The notes beneath the pieces were generated by a model. It was not told where the DNA came from. It worked only from the letters and a program-made list of their open reading frames with translations, and did no database searches. Below are positions 7,787 through 15,479 of a stretch of 16,441 bases of DNA, one piece after another (position 1 is the stretch's first letter; each line of letters opens with the position of its first letter). Source of the stretch: JBFLVQ01 sp040758525 (lineage in GTDB: Bacteria; Acidobacteriota; Blastocatellia; Chloracidobacteriales; JADJPF01); NCBI GenBank assembly GCA_040758525.1, contig JBFLVQ010000133.1, positions 1 to 16,441 of the forward strand, in the 5' to 3' direction. Position numbers and translations under genes: made by a program.

Positions 7787-7802
7787 TGGCAAGCGATTTG
7801 CT
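7787..7802 (+). promoter_or_regulatory. Sigma-54 (-24/-12) promoter for the secreted esterase gene
   Basis: TGGCAAGCGATTTGCT matches the consensus TGGCACGNNNNTTGCW at all specified positions but one (the sixth, A for C). The GG at 7788-7789 and the GC at 7800-7801 have the exact 12-nt offset required. Transcription would begin near 7813, giving a leader of about 219 nt to the ATG at 8032. The nearest activator gene is the NtrC-type regulator that ends 115 nt upstream. Confidence 0.8.
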
Positions 7803-7812
7803 ACTACATTTT

Positions 7813-8031
7813 AGTCTATTGTCTTGGAGTTTCAACCAAGCTTAATCAGAGGGGAAAAGTTAATAGTCCAATTGTTAAAGCTATTGGATTCTCTAGTCGC
7901 CAATGTGGCGATTAATATGCTGGGTTATTGCCATACCAGTAACACTATTTATCCGCATGTCAGAAGGCGTAATCTTGCTTGCACGTTTTCTGTAATTGAG
8001 TGGATCCATAATCATTTAAGAAGGTGAAACT
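7813..8031 (+). promoter_or_regulatory. Long leader with three inverted repeats
   Basis: This is the predicted untranslated leader and most of the 359-bp stretch without a gene. It holds CTTGG/CCAAG (7823-7840, 8-nt loop), TCCAAT/ATTGGA (7867-7888, 10-nt loop) and TCGCCA-ATG-TGGCGA (7897-7911). The TCGCCA half-site also occurs at 7762-7767, upstream of the -24 element, so this motif may be a DNA site for the activator rather than an RNA hairpin. No known riboswitch class was recognised. AAGAAGGTG near 8020 is the ribosome binding site of the next gene. Confidence 0.45.
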
Positions 8032-9879
8032 ATGAGAAGACACTACCTCGTAACATTCCTAGCGATAGTGGTAATGTTGTTAGTATCCTCGCAATCAGCT
8101 TATGGAGGAACTTGGGTTAGTGACAGTGTGAGTAATCAGTCCGGCTCACGCAATTATAAACTCTGGGTGCCCAGTGGCTACAATGGTAGCACTAGCGTGC
8201 CGCTGATAATGATGCTACATGGTTGCGCACAAAATCCCGATGATTTTGCTGCTGGCACACAGATGAATGCGATCGCAGAAACCAACAATTTTCTTGTCCT
8301 ATATCCTGAAGAGCCTACTAGTGCAAATTCGAGTAGATGTTGGAACTGGTTCGAGCCAGCACATCAGTCACGCGGCAGCGGCGAGCCTTCAATATTGGCC
8401 GCTATGGTAATGAAGATTCGTGCTAGCTACAATGTCGATCCCAATCGAGTCTATGTTGCAGGTCTCTCAGCCGGTGCGGCAATGGCAGTTGTTCTTGGTG
8501 CTACTTACCCTGATATCTTTGCTGCTGTTGGGGTGCACTCTGGGCTAGAATATAAAGCTGCCACAGGTCTCAATAATGCTTTTACTGCGCAGAGTCAAGG
8601 TGGACCGGATCCACAACAACAAGGGCTCGCTGCCTTTCAAGCCATGGGTGATAGCAAGCGGAAAGTACGAGTGATCGTCTTCCATGGTACCAGCGACTCT
8701 CTTGTCAATAAGATCAATGGTAATCAAGTTCTCACCCAATGGGCACAGACCAATGATTATGTTGATGACAGTGCCGACAATAATTCCATTGATGACAGTG
8801 CCGATATCACTAGCAATGGCACAGTGACTAATGGCTATAACTTTACCAAGACTACTTACTATGATGAGTCTGGTAATCTGCTACTTGAAAAATGGGTTGT
8901 ACAAAATTTAGGACATGCCTGGTCTGGTGGCTCCACGGCAGGATCATTTACCGATCCAAAAGGACCTAGCGCTAGCCAAGAGATATGGCGCTTCTTCTCA
9001 GGCATCAATAATGGACCACCACCTCCACCACCCCCGCCGCCACCTAACGATAATACTGCACCGGTACTTACCATCAATCCTACCAGTGGAACTTATGATG
9101 CAACGGTGACAGTTACGTTATCGCTCAACGAAGCAGGCACGATCTATTACACTACAGATGGCTCTGATCCGCTCACAAGCAGCAGTAGAAAGAGTTTTAC
9201 CAACAATGGTCAGCTTACCTTTACAAGCACGACCGTGTTGAACGCTTATGGAAAAGATCTTGCTGATAACACATCTGCCGTACAGTCATATAACTATGTT
9301 ATTAATCAGCCGCAGGCAACCACGACCTTTGTTTCCACTGGTTCACAAGATGGTTATGCGGCTAGCACCGTCTCTAATGGCACAACTGGTAATTATGCGG
9401 TTGGTGTAGATGTTTATGTAGGTGAGAATGCAGATGCGCCATTCCGAGGTGTACTCTCATTTGATACCACTTCAATACCAGATAATGCCACTATCCTCTC
9501 TGCACAAATAAAGCTCTACTATAGTCAGGCACCGCTCGGCAATCCCTGGATGAGTTTGGGTTTTCTGATTGGAGATATCAAGACAGGTTGCTTGGGTAGC
9601 AGTTGTTCAGTAGCTAGTAGCGATTTTGAAGCAGATGTTAGCCTCAGTCAGGCAGTAGTGTTTAATGCACCTACTCAGAGTGGCGGAATAGGTACAATGA
9701 TAAATGGTTCACTTACTCAAGACGCGCTCAGCTTTATCAATAAGACGGGGCGTACACAATTCAAGCTACGTTTCCAAAATAACAGTAACAAGAATGGGCT
9801 TAGCGACTATCTAGTCTTTGCTGGTGGCGAATACTTTAATAGTCAATTGCGCCCTGTATTGATAGTGCAGTACAAGTGA
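8032..9879 (+). CDS. Secreted PHB-depolymerase-family esterase with poly-Pro linker and C-terminal binding modules
   Basis: 615 residues. A signal peptide (1-about 25) ends near SAYG. The catalytic domain (about 26-325) belongs to the esterase/PHB depolymerase family: oxyanion HGC (63-65), nucleophile S146 in GLSAGAAM, D222 in FHGTSD and H295 in NLGHAWSGG. Ten consecutive prolines (329-338) form a linker. Residues 342-425 look like the chitobiase C-terminal-type Ig-like domain (TIYYTTDGSDP). Residues 430-615 resemble a DNRLRE/CBM-like beta domain (GVLSFDTTSIPDNATILSAQ). The modular plan suits an extracellular depolymerase that clings to an insoluble polymer. The substrate may be PHB, but related enzymes act on feruloyl or acetyl xylan esters. 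It is monocistronic by appearance, with a sigma-54 promoter before it and a strong terminator after it. Confidence 0.9.
   Translation: MRRHYLVTFLAIVVMLLVSSQSAYGGTWVSDSVSNQSGSRNYKLWVPSGYNGSTSVPLIMMLHGCAQNPDDFAAGTQMNAIAETNNFLVLYPEEPTSANSSRCWNWFEPAHQSRGSGEPSILAAMVMKIRASYNVDPNRVYVAGLSAGAAMAVVLGATYPDIFAAVGVHSGLEYKAATGLNNAFTAQSQGGPDPQQQGLAAFQAMGDSKRKVRVIVFHGTSDSLVNKINGNQVLTQWAQTNDYVDDSADNNSIDDSADITSNGTVTNGYNFTKTTYYDESGNLLLEKWVVQNLGHAWSGGSTAGSFTDPKGPSASQEIWRFFSGINNGPPPPPPPPPPNDNTAPVLTINPTSGTYDATVTVTLSLNEAGTIYYTTDGSDPLTSSSRKSFTNNGQLTFTSTTVLNAYGKDLADNTSAVQSYNYVINQPQATTTFVSTGSQDGYAASTVSNGTTGNYAVGVDVYVGENADAPFRGVLSFDTTSIPDNATILSAQIKLYYSQAPLGNPWMSLGFLIGDIKTGCLGSSCSVASSDFEADVSLSQAVVFNAPTQSGGIGTMINGSLTQDALSFINKTGRTQFKLRFQNNSNKNGLSDYLVFAGGEYFNSQLRPVLIVQYK
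8761..8814 (+). repeat. 27-bp in-frame tandem duplication inside the esterase gene
   Basis: Two 27-bp copies (8761-8787 and 8788-8814) encode VDDSADNNS and IDDSADITS. The first 18 bases of each copy are nearly identical, sharing TTGATGACAGTGCCGA. The repeat inserts a second Asp-rich loop between the catalytic Asp and His, possibly a calcium or surface loop. Confidence 0.75.
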
Positions 9880-9895
9880 GATGTAGATCTCATTA

Positions 9896-9934
9896 AAGAA
9901 GGAAAATTCCAGCTTTTCCGGAATTTTCCTTCTT
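9896..9934 (+). terminator. Strong hairpin terminator after the esterase gene
   Basis: A perfect 15-bp stem (AAGAAGGAAAATTCC at 9896-9910 with its complement at 9920-9934) closes a 9-nt loop 17 nt after the stop codon. There is no long U-run after it on the plus strand, although the 3' arm is itself T-rich. Confidence 0.75.
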
Positions 9935-10008
9935 CGATTATGTAAGTTTATTCGATAATTATATAGATACACTAAGGAACATAGTAAGCATATGAGGAGT
10001 GCGCAATT

Positions 10009-11319
10009 ATGATTCGTAATATAGGTAATTCCGATAATCAAATAAACTATCAATCTTTAGATAGTGATATCAAAACCGTAGAGGAAAAGAGAGAGATTGC
10101 TCAAACTACGGTAGACAGTGCCGTATCAGGTATCACCAATATAGAGTCAAAGAAGGTTTACCATACTCGTGTTGGTATTGATCAAGCAAGCCTAGTAAAG
10201 ACAGCTCTGCAAGCTAAAGAGGTTGCAAAAAAACCAGCAAACAGCCAACAACCCTGGCGCAAGTTGGGACAGACTATGGAGACACGTTCCGCATTACGCG
10301 CCTCTACAGCAAAAAGCGCACCAAAACTAGAGAAGTATGTTAGTGCTTCTTCAGTTGAAGCATTGAAGGGCAATCTCTCTTCAGTACAACCATCTGTACT
10401 AACGCCAGCTAATGCCTCTTCCTATCTAGATAAAAACAGCGCATTAGGCTATTTTGGTCCATTAGGGCCTTATGGACCATTACAGTCATTGGGACCTGTG
10501 GGAACAAATGTCTGGAATCCATCTTATTGGGTAAGTGCGGTAGGAGATTGGTCAACTTGGTCTGAGAGTATGACTAAATTGGGTGGTCCATTGAGTGCAC
10601 AAGGACCATTAGGACCACAGGGGCCATTAAGCGAAAAGGCATATTTTAATACCTTGCCTAGCCTCAATGATTTTGGCAAGCAACTACAGGCAGGTGGGGT
10701 TTGGACTGTATTGGGACCGCTTGGCCCATTAGGTCCATTAGGCCCGCTTGGACCACTTGGCCCTGTCGGTGCGCATGGCTATGCCAGTGACAGCAAAGGC
10801 AACTATATTAAAAATGGCGAAGTCGTTCGCACTGTTCAGGTGCCTTATAATGACAGCTCTAGAACCTATGAACTATATGAAAACTACCCCGAGTCAGCAG
10901 CTAAAGCGATGACCAACAATGATACTTCATTTATGACTGCTGGCTCGATCAATTACCTGAGTCCAGATGCAGATACTTTTACTTTTACCTCTAATAGTAA
11001 ACAGTTTGTCACTATTGCAGTATCTCCACAGTATCAACTAGACGATTTCAATCTCACGGTAATGGATGATAAAGGTAGAGTGTTAGCTAAGTCAGACTCA
11101 AAAGACTTCATTGATTGGATACAGTTGCCTGTCAAAGCAGGAACAAAGTTACAAGTAAAGGTTTCGCTTGGCTCATCAGCACATTTGCTATCAAAAGACT
11201 ATCGCCTTTTTGTTACTGGCTCAACTAACTACTTTAGTACCACTGATATTACCGGTAAGCACCAACTCCCCTTAGAACAGAGTCCATCACCAGCGGCTCA
11301 GAAAGAGAATAAGCGATGA
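10009..11319 (+). CDS. GPL-repeat (collagen-like triplet) protein, function unknown
   Basis: 436 residues starting at ATG 10009, with GAGGAG 9 nt upstream. It has no signal peptide and no membrane segment. Residues 1-140 are polar, with a charged helical-looking part (15-75). Three Gly-Pro-Leu clusters follow at 150-165, 193-207 and 236-254; the last is six Gly-Pro-x triplets, five of them GPL. Aromatic residues lie between clusters (NVWNPSYW, DWSTW). Residues 275-405 look like a beta-sandwich resembling pre-peptidase C-terminal domains (ADTFTFTS, VTIAVSPQYQLDD, LTVMDDKGRVLA, YRLFVTG). I do not recognise the family. The last 4 nt overlap the start of the next gene (ATGA), which implies translational coupling. 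Its place beside PHA enzymes allows a granule-surface, spore/coat or non-classically exported role, but none is shown. Confidence 0.85.
   Translation: MIRNIGNSDNQINYQSLDSDIKTVEEKREIAQTTVDSAVSGITNIESKKVYHTRVGIDQASLVKTALQAKEVAKKPANSQQPWRKLGQTMETRSALRASTAKSAPKLEKYVSASSVEALKGNLSSVQPSVLTPANASSYLDKNSALGYFGPLGPYGPLQSLGPVGTNVWNPSYWVSAVGDWSTWSESMTKLGGPLSAQGPLGPQGPLSEKAYFNTLPSLNDFGKQLQAGGVWTVLGPLGPLGPLGPLGPLGPVGAHGYASDSKGNYIKNGEVVRTVQVPYNDSSRTYELYENYPESAAKAMTNNDTSFMTAGSINYLSPDADTFTFTSNSKQFVTIAVSPQYQLDDFNLTVMDDKGRVLAKSDSKDFIDWIQLPVKAGTKLQVKVSLGSSAHLLSKDYRLFVTGSTNYFSTTDITGKHQLPLEQSPSPAAQKENKR
10456..10503 (+). repeat. Coding repeat cluster 1: GPLGPYGPLQSLGPVG
   Basis: The first Gly-Pro-x cluster of the GPL-repeat protein (residues 150-165) has four imperfect Gly-Pro units, with Leu, Tyr and Val in the third place. 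Confidence 0.8.
10585..10629 (+). repeat. Coding repeat cluster 2: GPLSAQGPLGPQGPL
   Basis: The second Gly-Pro-x cluster (residues 193-207) contains three GPL units and one GPQ unit interrupted by SAQ. Confidence 0.8.
10714..10770 (+). repeat. Coding repeat cluster 3: five GPL triplets then GPVG
   Basis: The longest uninterrupted cluster (residues 236-254). The codons differ from unit to unit (GGA, GGC and GGT; CCG, CCA and CCT; CTT and TTA). The peptide is therefore conserved while the DNA has diverged, which argues against recent slippage. Confidence 0.9.
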
Positions 11320-11714
11320 GTCAGGTCGAATTAGTATATCAGATTCTCTGTGATGATGTACGTTTGGAGATTGGTAATAAGCTGAGCTTTATCGGGGTAT
11401 TTCAAGAGATCTATGTGCAACAATTGCCTATTGTATTACCAAAACTGGCGGTGTTGACACAATGGTGTGGAGAAGGAGAGCATAGCTGTACAATACAGAT
11501 TATTTCACCAGATCGCACTAATGTTATTGGCAGTTCACCAGAAAGCAAATTCCGTATTCCTAGCCAGGGTTATGCTAATAGCATTGCCTTTTTCCTTAAC
11601 ATTCAGTTCTTACAATCTGGCAAATATATTCTACAAACCAGCTTGAATAGAAAAGTGCAGAGTGAGCGTACAATCATAGTGGGATTAATAAGTCAAATGC
11701 CACCTCAGAACTAA
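11316..11714 (+). CDS. Small DUF6941-like protein coupled to the GPL-repeat gene
   Basis: 132 residues, cytoplasmic by appearance. The opening (VYQILCDDVRLEIGNKLSFIGVFQEI) and the following LPIVLPKLAVLTQW resemble a widespread uncharacterised family I remember as DUF6941 ('...CEDVR.E..GK.SLIGIF...'). The fold looks all-beta, with alternating hydrophobic residues through SIAFFLNIQFLQSGKYILQTSL. The ATG overlaps the stop of the GPL-repeat gene by 4 nt, so the two are translated together and may interact. No catalytic motif is visible. The family name is from memory and should be treated as tentative. Confidence 0.78.
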   Translation: MSQVELVYQILCDDVRLEIGNKLSFIGVFQEIYVQQLPIVLPKLAVLTQWCGEGEHSCTIQIISPDRTNVIGSSPESKFRIPSQGYANSIAFFLNIQFLQSGKYILQTSLNRKVQSERTIIVGLISQMPPQN

Positions 11715-11720
11715 AAATAG

Positions 11721-11754
11721 TGGGCCCACTAGTAACTAGTAGATGGTGGGCCCA
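11721..11754. terminator. Bidirectional terminator between convergent genes
   Basis: TGGGCCCAC (11721-11729) pairs with GTGGGCCCA (11746-11754) as a 9-bp GC-rich stem with a 16-nt loop that contains a further CTAGT repeat. On the minus strand the stem is followed by CTATTTTTAG, a good U-run for the PhaZ7-like operon. On the plus strand the tail (TTAATAAC) is weaker. The stem abuts the stop codon at 11755. Confidence 0.75.
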
Positions 11755-12837
11755 TTAATAACAAGTATAGCCATATCCAGCACAACAGTTCGTCCCTGTA
11801 CATTCAGTGATAATCATATTGCGTTGAATAATGCCCGTGTTATTCTTGGCACGGAAGTGACCAACACCATCAAGATCTCCGCCACTAGTGTTATATGCAC
11901 TCCAGTCACTAAAGTCGTAATCTATTTGTGCTGCTGTTGAGCCACGTCCTACATTCAATTGTGATTTTACATTTGAATACTCATCAAAGCGTGAAGTGTC
12001 TCCACAGCCGTTATAGAATGATGTTGTTGAACAGGTTATCTGATCGTGATAGCCGGCCCGAATCGTATAAAAAATCGTAGTCTTGCCACTGGGTTTGTCA
12101 CGATAACCACCATTGCCCATCTTAGGGTTGTAGGCAGGATAGATATGAGGATAGAAACCAAAGATATTAGCACTATATATATTTTGACTACCACAAGTCG
12201 GTATATAAGGATTGGCATAACCAGCCCAATAGCAGGAAGAGAGCCCTCGCAAGGCAGCAGAGATGCCAATAAACTTGCGTATACTGCCCCAAAGATTGCC
12301 ATAGTCTATTCCATGAATTCCCACAGTAACACCCATTGAATGGGTAATAACATCCACCTGACTCTTTCCTGTATAAGCTTTTACATCATTGATGAAGTCA
12401 CGAATAATTACTGCCTTGCTAGACTGGTGATAATTGTATGGAGCCGCCGCTCGTTCAGAGGCAGAGAGCCAATTAATACCGAATAGTTCACAGTCATTGT
12501 AACCAGCATTTTTAAACTGGTCATAAACCGAAAGCACATCTGTTGATGCTGGATAGTCCCAGTTTTTCGCTTCGTCGCCATTTCCATGAATAAAGATTAT
12601 TGGTGTCTTGTTACAAACACAGTTACCACCACCAAATCCACCATAGGGAGCATTTCTAGGGCTAAATCCACCTGCGAACTGATTTGTTCCACCGGTATAA
12701 GTTAATGCTGATGGCTGCACATCAATGGATTTGATCTGCTCTTGTGTAGTTGCCTTTATGCCTATAGGCACGACAACATCTATCAGCGCTGCAGAGAGAA
12801 AAAATAGTACCGCTACTAATATAATTACTTTTCTCAT
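11755..12837 (-). CDS. phaZ7: Secreted PhaZ7-like depolymerase for amorphous PHB
   Basis: 360 residues with an N-terminal signal segment (3-about 25). It is an alpha/beta hydrolase: oxyanion region IIFIHGNGD (80-88), nucleophile S167 in THSMG, D265 in YHDQITC and H327 in GVGHFRAK. From memory it shares long blocks with Paucimonas lemoignei PhaZ7: YNDCE, VKAYTGKSQVD (152-162), RKFI, RGL-x-SCY, GYAN, PTCGSQN (213-219) and NTG-x-I. The PhaZ7 triad S136/D242/H306 falls at matching places. PhaZ7 cleaves amorphous PHB outside the cell and has no substrate-binding domain, and none is seen here either. The many cysteines suggest disulfides and hence export. AGAGGAA lies 3 nt before the start. It is the last gene of the leftward operon, 30 nt after the MFS gene. 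A lipase acting on other esters is the alternative. Confidence 0.86.
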   Translation of the reverse strand: MRKVIILVAVLFFLSAALIDVVVPIGIKATTQEQIKSIDVQPSALTYTGGTNQFAGGFSPRNAPYGGFGGGNCVCNKTPIIFIHGNGDEAKNWDYPASTDVLSVYDQFKNAGYNDCELFGINWLSASERAAAPYNYHQSSKAVIIRDFINDVKAYTGKSQVDVITHSMGVTVGIHGIDYGNLWGSIRKFIGISAALRGLSSCYWAGYANPYIPTCGSQNIYSANIFGFYPHIYPAYNPKMGNGGYRDKPSGKTTIFYTIRAGYHDQITCSTTSFYNGCGDTSRFDEYSNVKSQLNVGRGSTAAQIDYDFSDWSAYNTSGGDLDGVGHFRAKNNTGIIQRNMIITECTGTNCCAGYGYTCY

Positions 12838-12867
12838 AATTTCCTCTTTTGCAATTACTGAAGGGTT

Positions 12868-14157
12868 CTATTTATTAGTATCTTGTTGCGCAAGTTTGCC
12901 ACTCCCTAGCCATAACATCAATGCGCTAACTAAACAAGCGAGTGGACAGATCAATAGTGAGTATCTCATCAGAGTAGGATTGCTACTCACCCCTAACCAG
13001 TCATTAAATCTACCAATGATGGGTGGCCCTATCCCATAGCCAATGATATTAATGGTAAAAAAGTAGATTCCTATACCAATTCCTCTCAACTGTGGGCCAG
13101 CAATCTCATGAACATCAGCAGCGGCTGGTCCAAGCCACATCAGTCCTGCTGCTAATAAGAGAAAGCCAGCGACTATCAATAAGATCGAATTTGTGCTATA
13201 GAGGAGAATAAACCACAATGGTATACAACTGAGTGCCGCCATTGCAGTAAACATCATTCTACCGCCACTGCCTCCTTTACGACGGCACCAATCTGCTATA
13301 TAACCACCTAGTATTGTTCCTGGCATGCCACCAATGGCTGAGAGAATACCAGCTATTAATCCTATTGATGCCAGACTCAAACCATGAATACGTGAGAGAA
13401 ATAATGGTCCCCAAATCGTGACACTATTAGCAGCTACTGCAAAGAGCGCATAGCCTAGATTATGAAATCGTAATGGAGTAGATTGTAGAAGTTTTTTCCA
13501 GTCTTTATTACGGTAGTGGTCTTTGACAACTTCTGTCCTCCCACGCACTGGCTCTTTGAGCAGATAGACTAGTACCGCTACCAGTAAGCCAGGAAACCCT
13601 AGTAGATAGAAGGCCCAACGCCAACTCATTGTTTGACCAATCCAACCTCCTAAGAAGAAAGCAACACCACTACCAAGTGGAATACCGGCAGAATAGATCG
13701 CTTGTACAGTAGCGCGCATACGCGTTGGGAAATAGTCACTCAATAGTGAAAGCGCAGCAGGACCAAGGGTAGCCTCGCCAATTCCTACCATAACGCGACA
13801 GAAGAATATCGTCCAAAATCCATCTGCAAAACCGGTTAAACCAGAGAATAGACTCCATACCACCAACCCTATTGTGATCATATTCTTTCGCACTACACGA
13901 TCAGCCAGCATGCCAAAAGGGATTCCCAGAAATGTATAGAAGATAACAAAAGCAGTTGTTCCTAACACAGCGAGCTGTAGATCCGAGAGAGCCATCTCTT
14001 TCTTGATCGGAGTAAAAAGAATGTAGATCAAAGATCGATCAAGAAAGTTTAATAGGTAGACAAGTGTGAGCACGCCTAGCACATACCAAGGATAAGCAGG
14101 TGTGATCTCTACTGCCTCTTTGACCTTTATCTCATTATCAATGGTTTTGGAAATCAT
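12868..14157 (-). CDS. Major facilitator superfamily transporter (spinster/ACS-like)
   Basis: 429 residues with 12 likely membrane segments. Segment 1 carries NFLDR (37-41), typical of the spinster and anion:cation symporter branches. Motif A of the superfamily is GMLADRVVRK (82-91). RVMVGIGEATLGPAALSLL is the segment 4 signature, and a positive loop lies mid-protein (KEPVRGR onward). It most likely moves a small organic anion or sugar-like solute by proton coupling. Placed between two secreted hydrolases and phaC, it could import their products (for example hydroxyacid monomers or oligomers), but that is inference. The ATG at 14157 has GAGAGG with a short 4-nt gap, and the gene begins 18 nt after the upstream stop. 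Confidence 0.9.
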   Translation of the reverse strand: MISKTIDNEIKVKEAVEITPAYPWYVLGVLTLVYLLNFLDRSLIYILFTPIKKEMALSDLQLAVLGTTAFVIFYTFLGIPFGMLADRVVRKNMITIGLVVWSLFSGLTGFADGFWTIFFCRVMVGIGEATLGPAALSLLSDYFPTRMRATVQAIYSAGIPLGSGVAFFLGGWIGQTMSWRWAFYLLGFPGLLVAVLVYLLKEPVRGRTEVVKDHYRNKDWKKLLQSTPLRFHNLGYALFAVAANSVTIWGPLFLSRIHGLSLASIGLIAGILSAIGGMPGTILGGYIADWCRRKGGSGGRMMFTAMAALSCIPLWFILLYSTNSILLIVAGFLLLAAGLMWLGPAAADVHEIAGPQLRGIGIGIYFFTINIIGYGIGPPIIGRFNDWLGVSSNPTLMRYSLLICPLACLVSALMLWLGSGKLAQQDTNK

Positions 14158-14175
14158 TTTCCCTCTCAGTTAAAA

Positions 14176-15444
14176 CTATTTTTCTAACCATTCATTGATC
14201 TGACTTAGTGCTCGCGAGTGCCAAGCAAGTTGTAGGTGATTGGCATCTTCGATTACTGTTACGGCAGCTACTTTACCGATCCCATCAGTATTAGTAGCAC
14301 TGTCGATAAAGACCAGTCCATCGCTCGGTCCTGTATGCTCGTTATGGAAGAAAGGTATGGTCGCTGCCTTACCTGCCAGCAGATATACGGTAATGGATGC
14401 CGGTATGCCAGCACGCCTTATCTGCGAAACCAGTTCGCCTTGTGCAATCGCGGCATCTATACCCAGCCCTTCTGTCTGCTCACCTTTACCACCATAGTAG
14501 GTTGTTTGCCAGTCAAGTTCGTTCTGTGGCAAAGAGTAGATCTTATCCCATCGTCGCAACATCTGCTTCTGTCCAGGAAAAAAGTTGCCTGATGCAGTCG
14601 TATAGATCGAATATTCAGAAAACGTCTGCCATTTGTCTTGGCATAACATGGCAGTATGTGGCGAAGGACCATTCACTTTTATCAATCCCCCACAATTGGG
14701 GAATATGATCGAATTGAAGATTGCGCCATGCCTAAACGTATAATCGATACCCAAATTAGGGCTGCCAAGGAGAATTAATTTGCGTATATCGCCACGATAA
14801 GATGCGCCCCAACTCGGTTTCACATTGGAGACATACATATGTGTAGCAAAAGCACCTTTGCTCCAAGCAATGACATCAACATAGGCTGCCCCAGTGATCC
14901 CTTTTATACGTGCAATCGCAGCATGAATCTGTTGTGCCCAGAGGTAATTATCACCCTGCTTGTGAGGAAAGTTGATAGCAAAAACTCTATACCCTTGCTC
15001 AGTGAGCAACTGCATCAGTCCTGTCTTTGGACAGCTTGGCGCACCACAAAATCCATATTCATTAGGATTGGCCCAGGCACGATCGACATTGTCATTAGCA
15101 CCGTGTACCAGCAGTACGGGATATGGTTTAAGATTGGTTTTGCTATTAGCAGCGTAATAGAGTAAGAATCGACTCGAATGGGGACGTTTATCAGCAAAGA
15201 AAGTGAGTCGTTGGCCATCCTGATCCCCACGGCCATCGAGAAGATAGTCTTCGACAGGAAAGTTAGGGTTGTTGTCTTTAAGCCGCTCAACTTTTTCCCA
15301 ACCATTGGCAACCTCAGTAAAGGTGGCTTCGAGAGTAAGAAAACCGACTGCTTCGGTATGCCAACTAGTAGATGTTGATGCCATCTCTACACCTATAATA
15401 ATTATGAAGATAGCGATCGCCAAGGCGCTTCTTCTTAAGCACAT
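14176..15444 (-). CDS. Secreted lipase-like alpha/beta hydrolase
   Basis: 422 residues from the ATG at 15444. A signal-anchor or signal peptide (7-20, ALAIAIFIIIIG) begins right after CLRR. The hydrolase core shows oxyanion YPVLLVHGAND (108-118), nucleophile S195 in VIAWSKGAFA (an Ala-x-Ser-x-Gly variant of the lipase box), probable acid D375 in GPSDGLVF and probable H403 in ANHLQL. The arrangement resembles secreted bacterial triacylglycerol lipases and esterases, with a lid-like stretch between the nucleophile and the acid. A polyester depolymerase role is possible from the context, but no family signature proves it. It lies 35 nt after the phaC stop and 18 nt before the MFS gene. A longer frame to 15519 exists but would overlap phaC and bury the signal peptide. 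Confidence 0.85.
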   Translation of the reverse strand: MCLRRSALAIAIFIIIIGVEMASTSTSWHTEAVGFLTLEATFTEVANGWEKVERLKDNNPNFPVEDYLLDGRGDQDGQRLTFFADKRPHSSRFLLYYAANSKTNLKPYPVLLVHGANDNVDRAWANPNEYGFCGAPSCPKTGLMQLLTEQGYRVFAINFPHKQGDNYLWAQQIHAAIARIKGITGAAYVDVIAWSKGAFATHMYVSNVKPSWGASYRGDIRKLILLGSPNLGIDYTFRHGAIFNSIIFPNCGGLIKVNGPSPHTAMLCQDKWQTFSEYSIYTTASGNFFPGQKQMLRRWDKIYSLPQNELDWQTTYYGGKGEQTEGLGIDAAIAQGELVSQIRRAGIPASITVYLLAGKAATIPFFHNEHTGPSDGLVFIDSATNTDGIGKVAAVTVIEDANHLQLAWHSRALSQINEWLEK

Positions 15445-15457
15445 AAAATATTTCTGT

Positions 15458-15462
15458 CTCCT
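15458..15462 (-). promoter_or_regulatory. Ribosome binding site that fixes the lipase-like gene start
   Basis: On the minus strand AGGAG precedes the ATG at 15444 by 13 nt, a rather long gap. It supports the start that places the hydrophobic signal segment at the N-terminus. Confidence 0.6.
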
Positions 15463-15479
15463 AAAGATCAACGTTACTA

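Noticed and set aside
7824..8027. A 67-codon open frame between the sigma-54 promoter and the esterase gene
   Set aside because: It begins with TTG, has no ribosome binding site, shows no recognisable protein character and covers the inverted repeats of the leader.
9016..9046. CCA/CCG run as a possible simple-sequence phase-variation tract
   Set aside because: The repeat unit is a mixed trinucleotide, so length changes would keep the frame and only alter the linker length.
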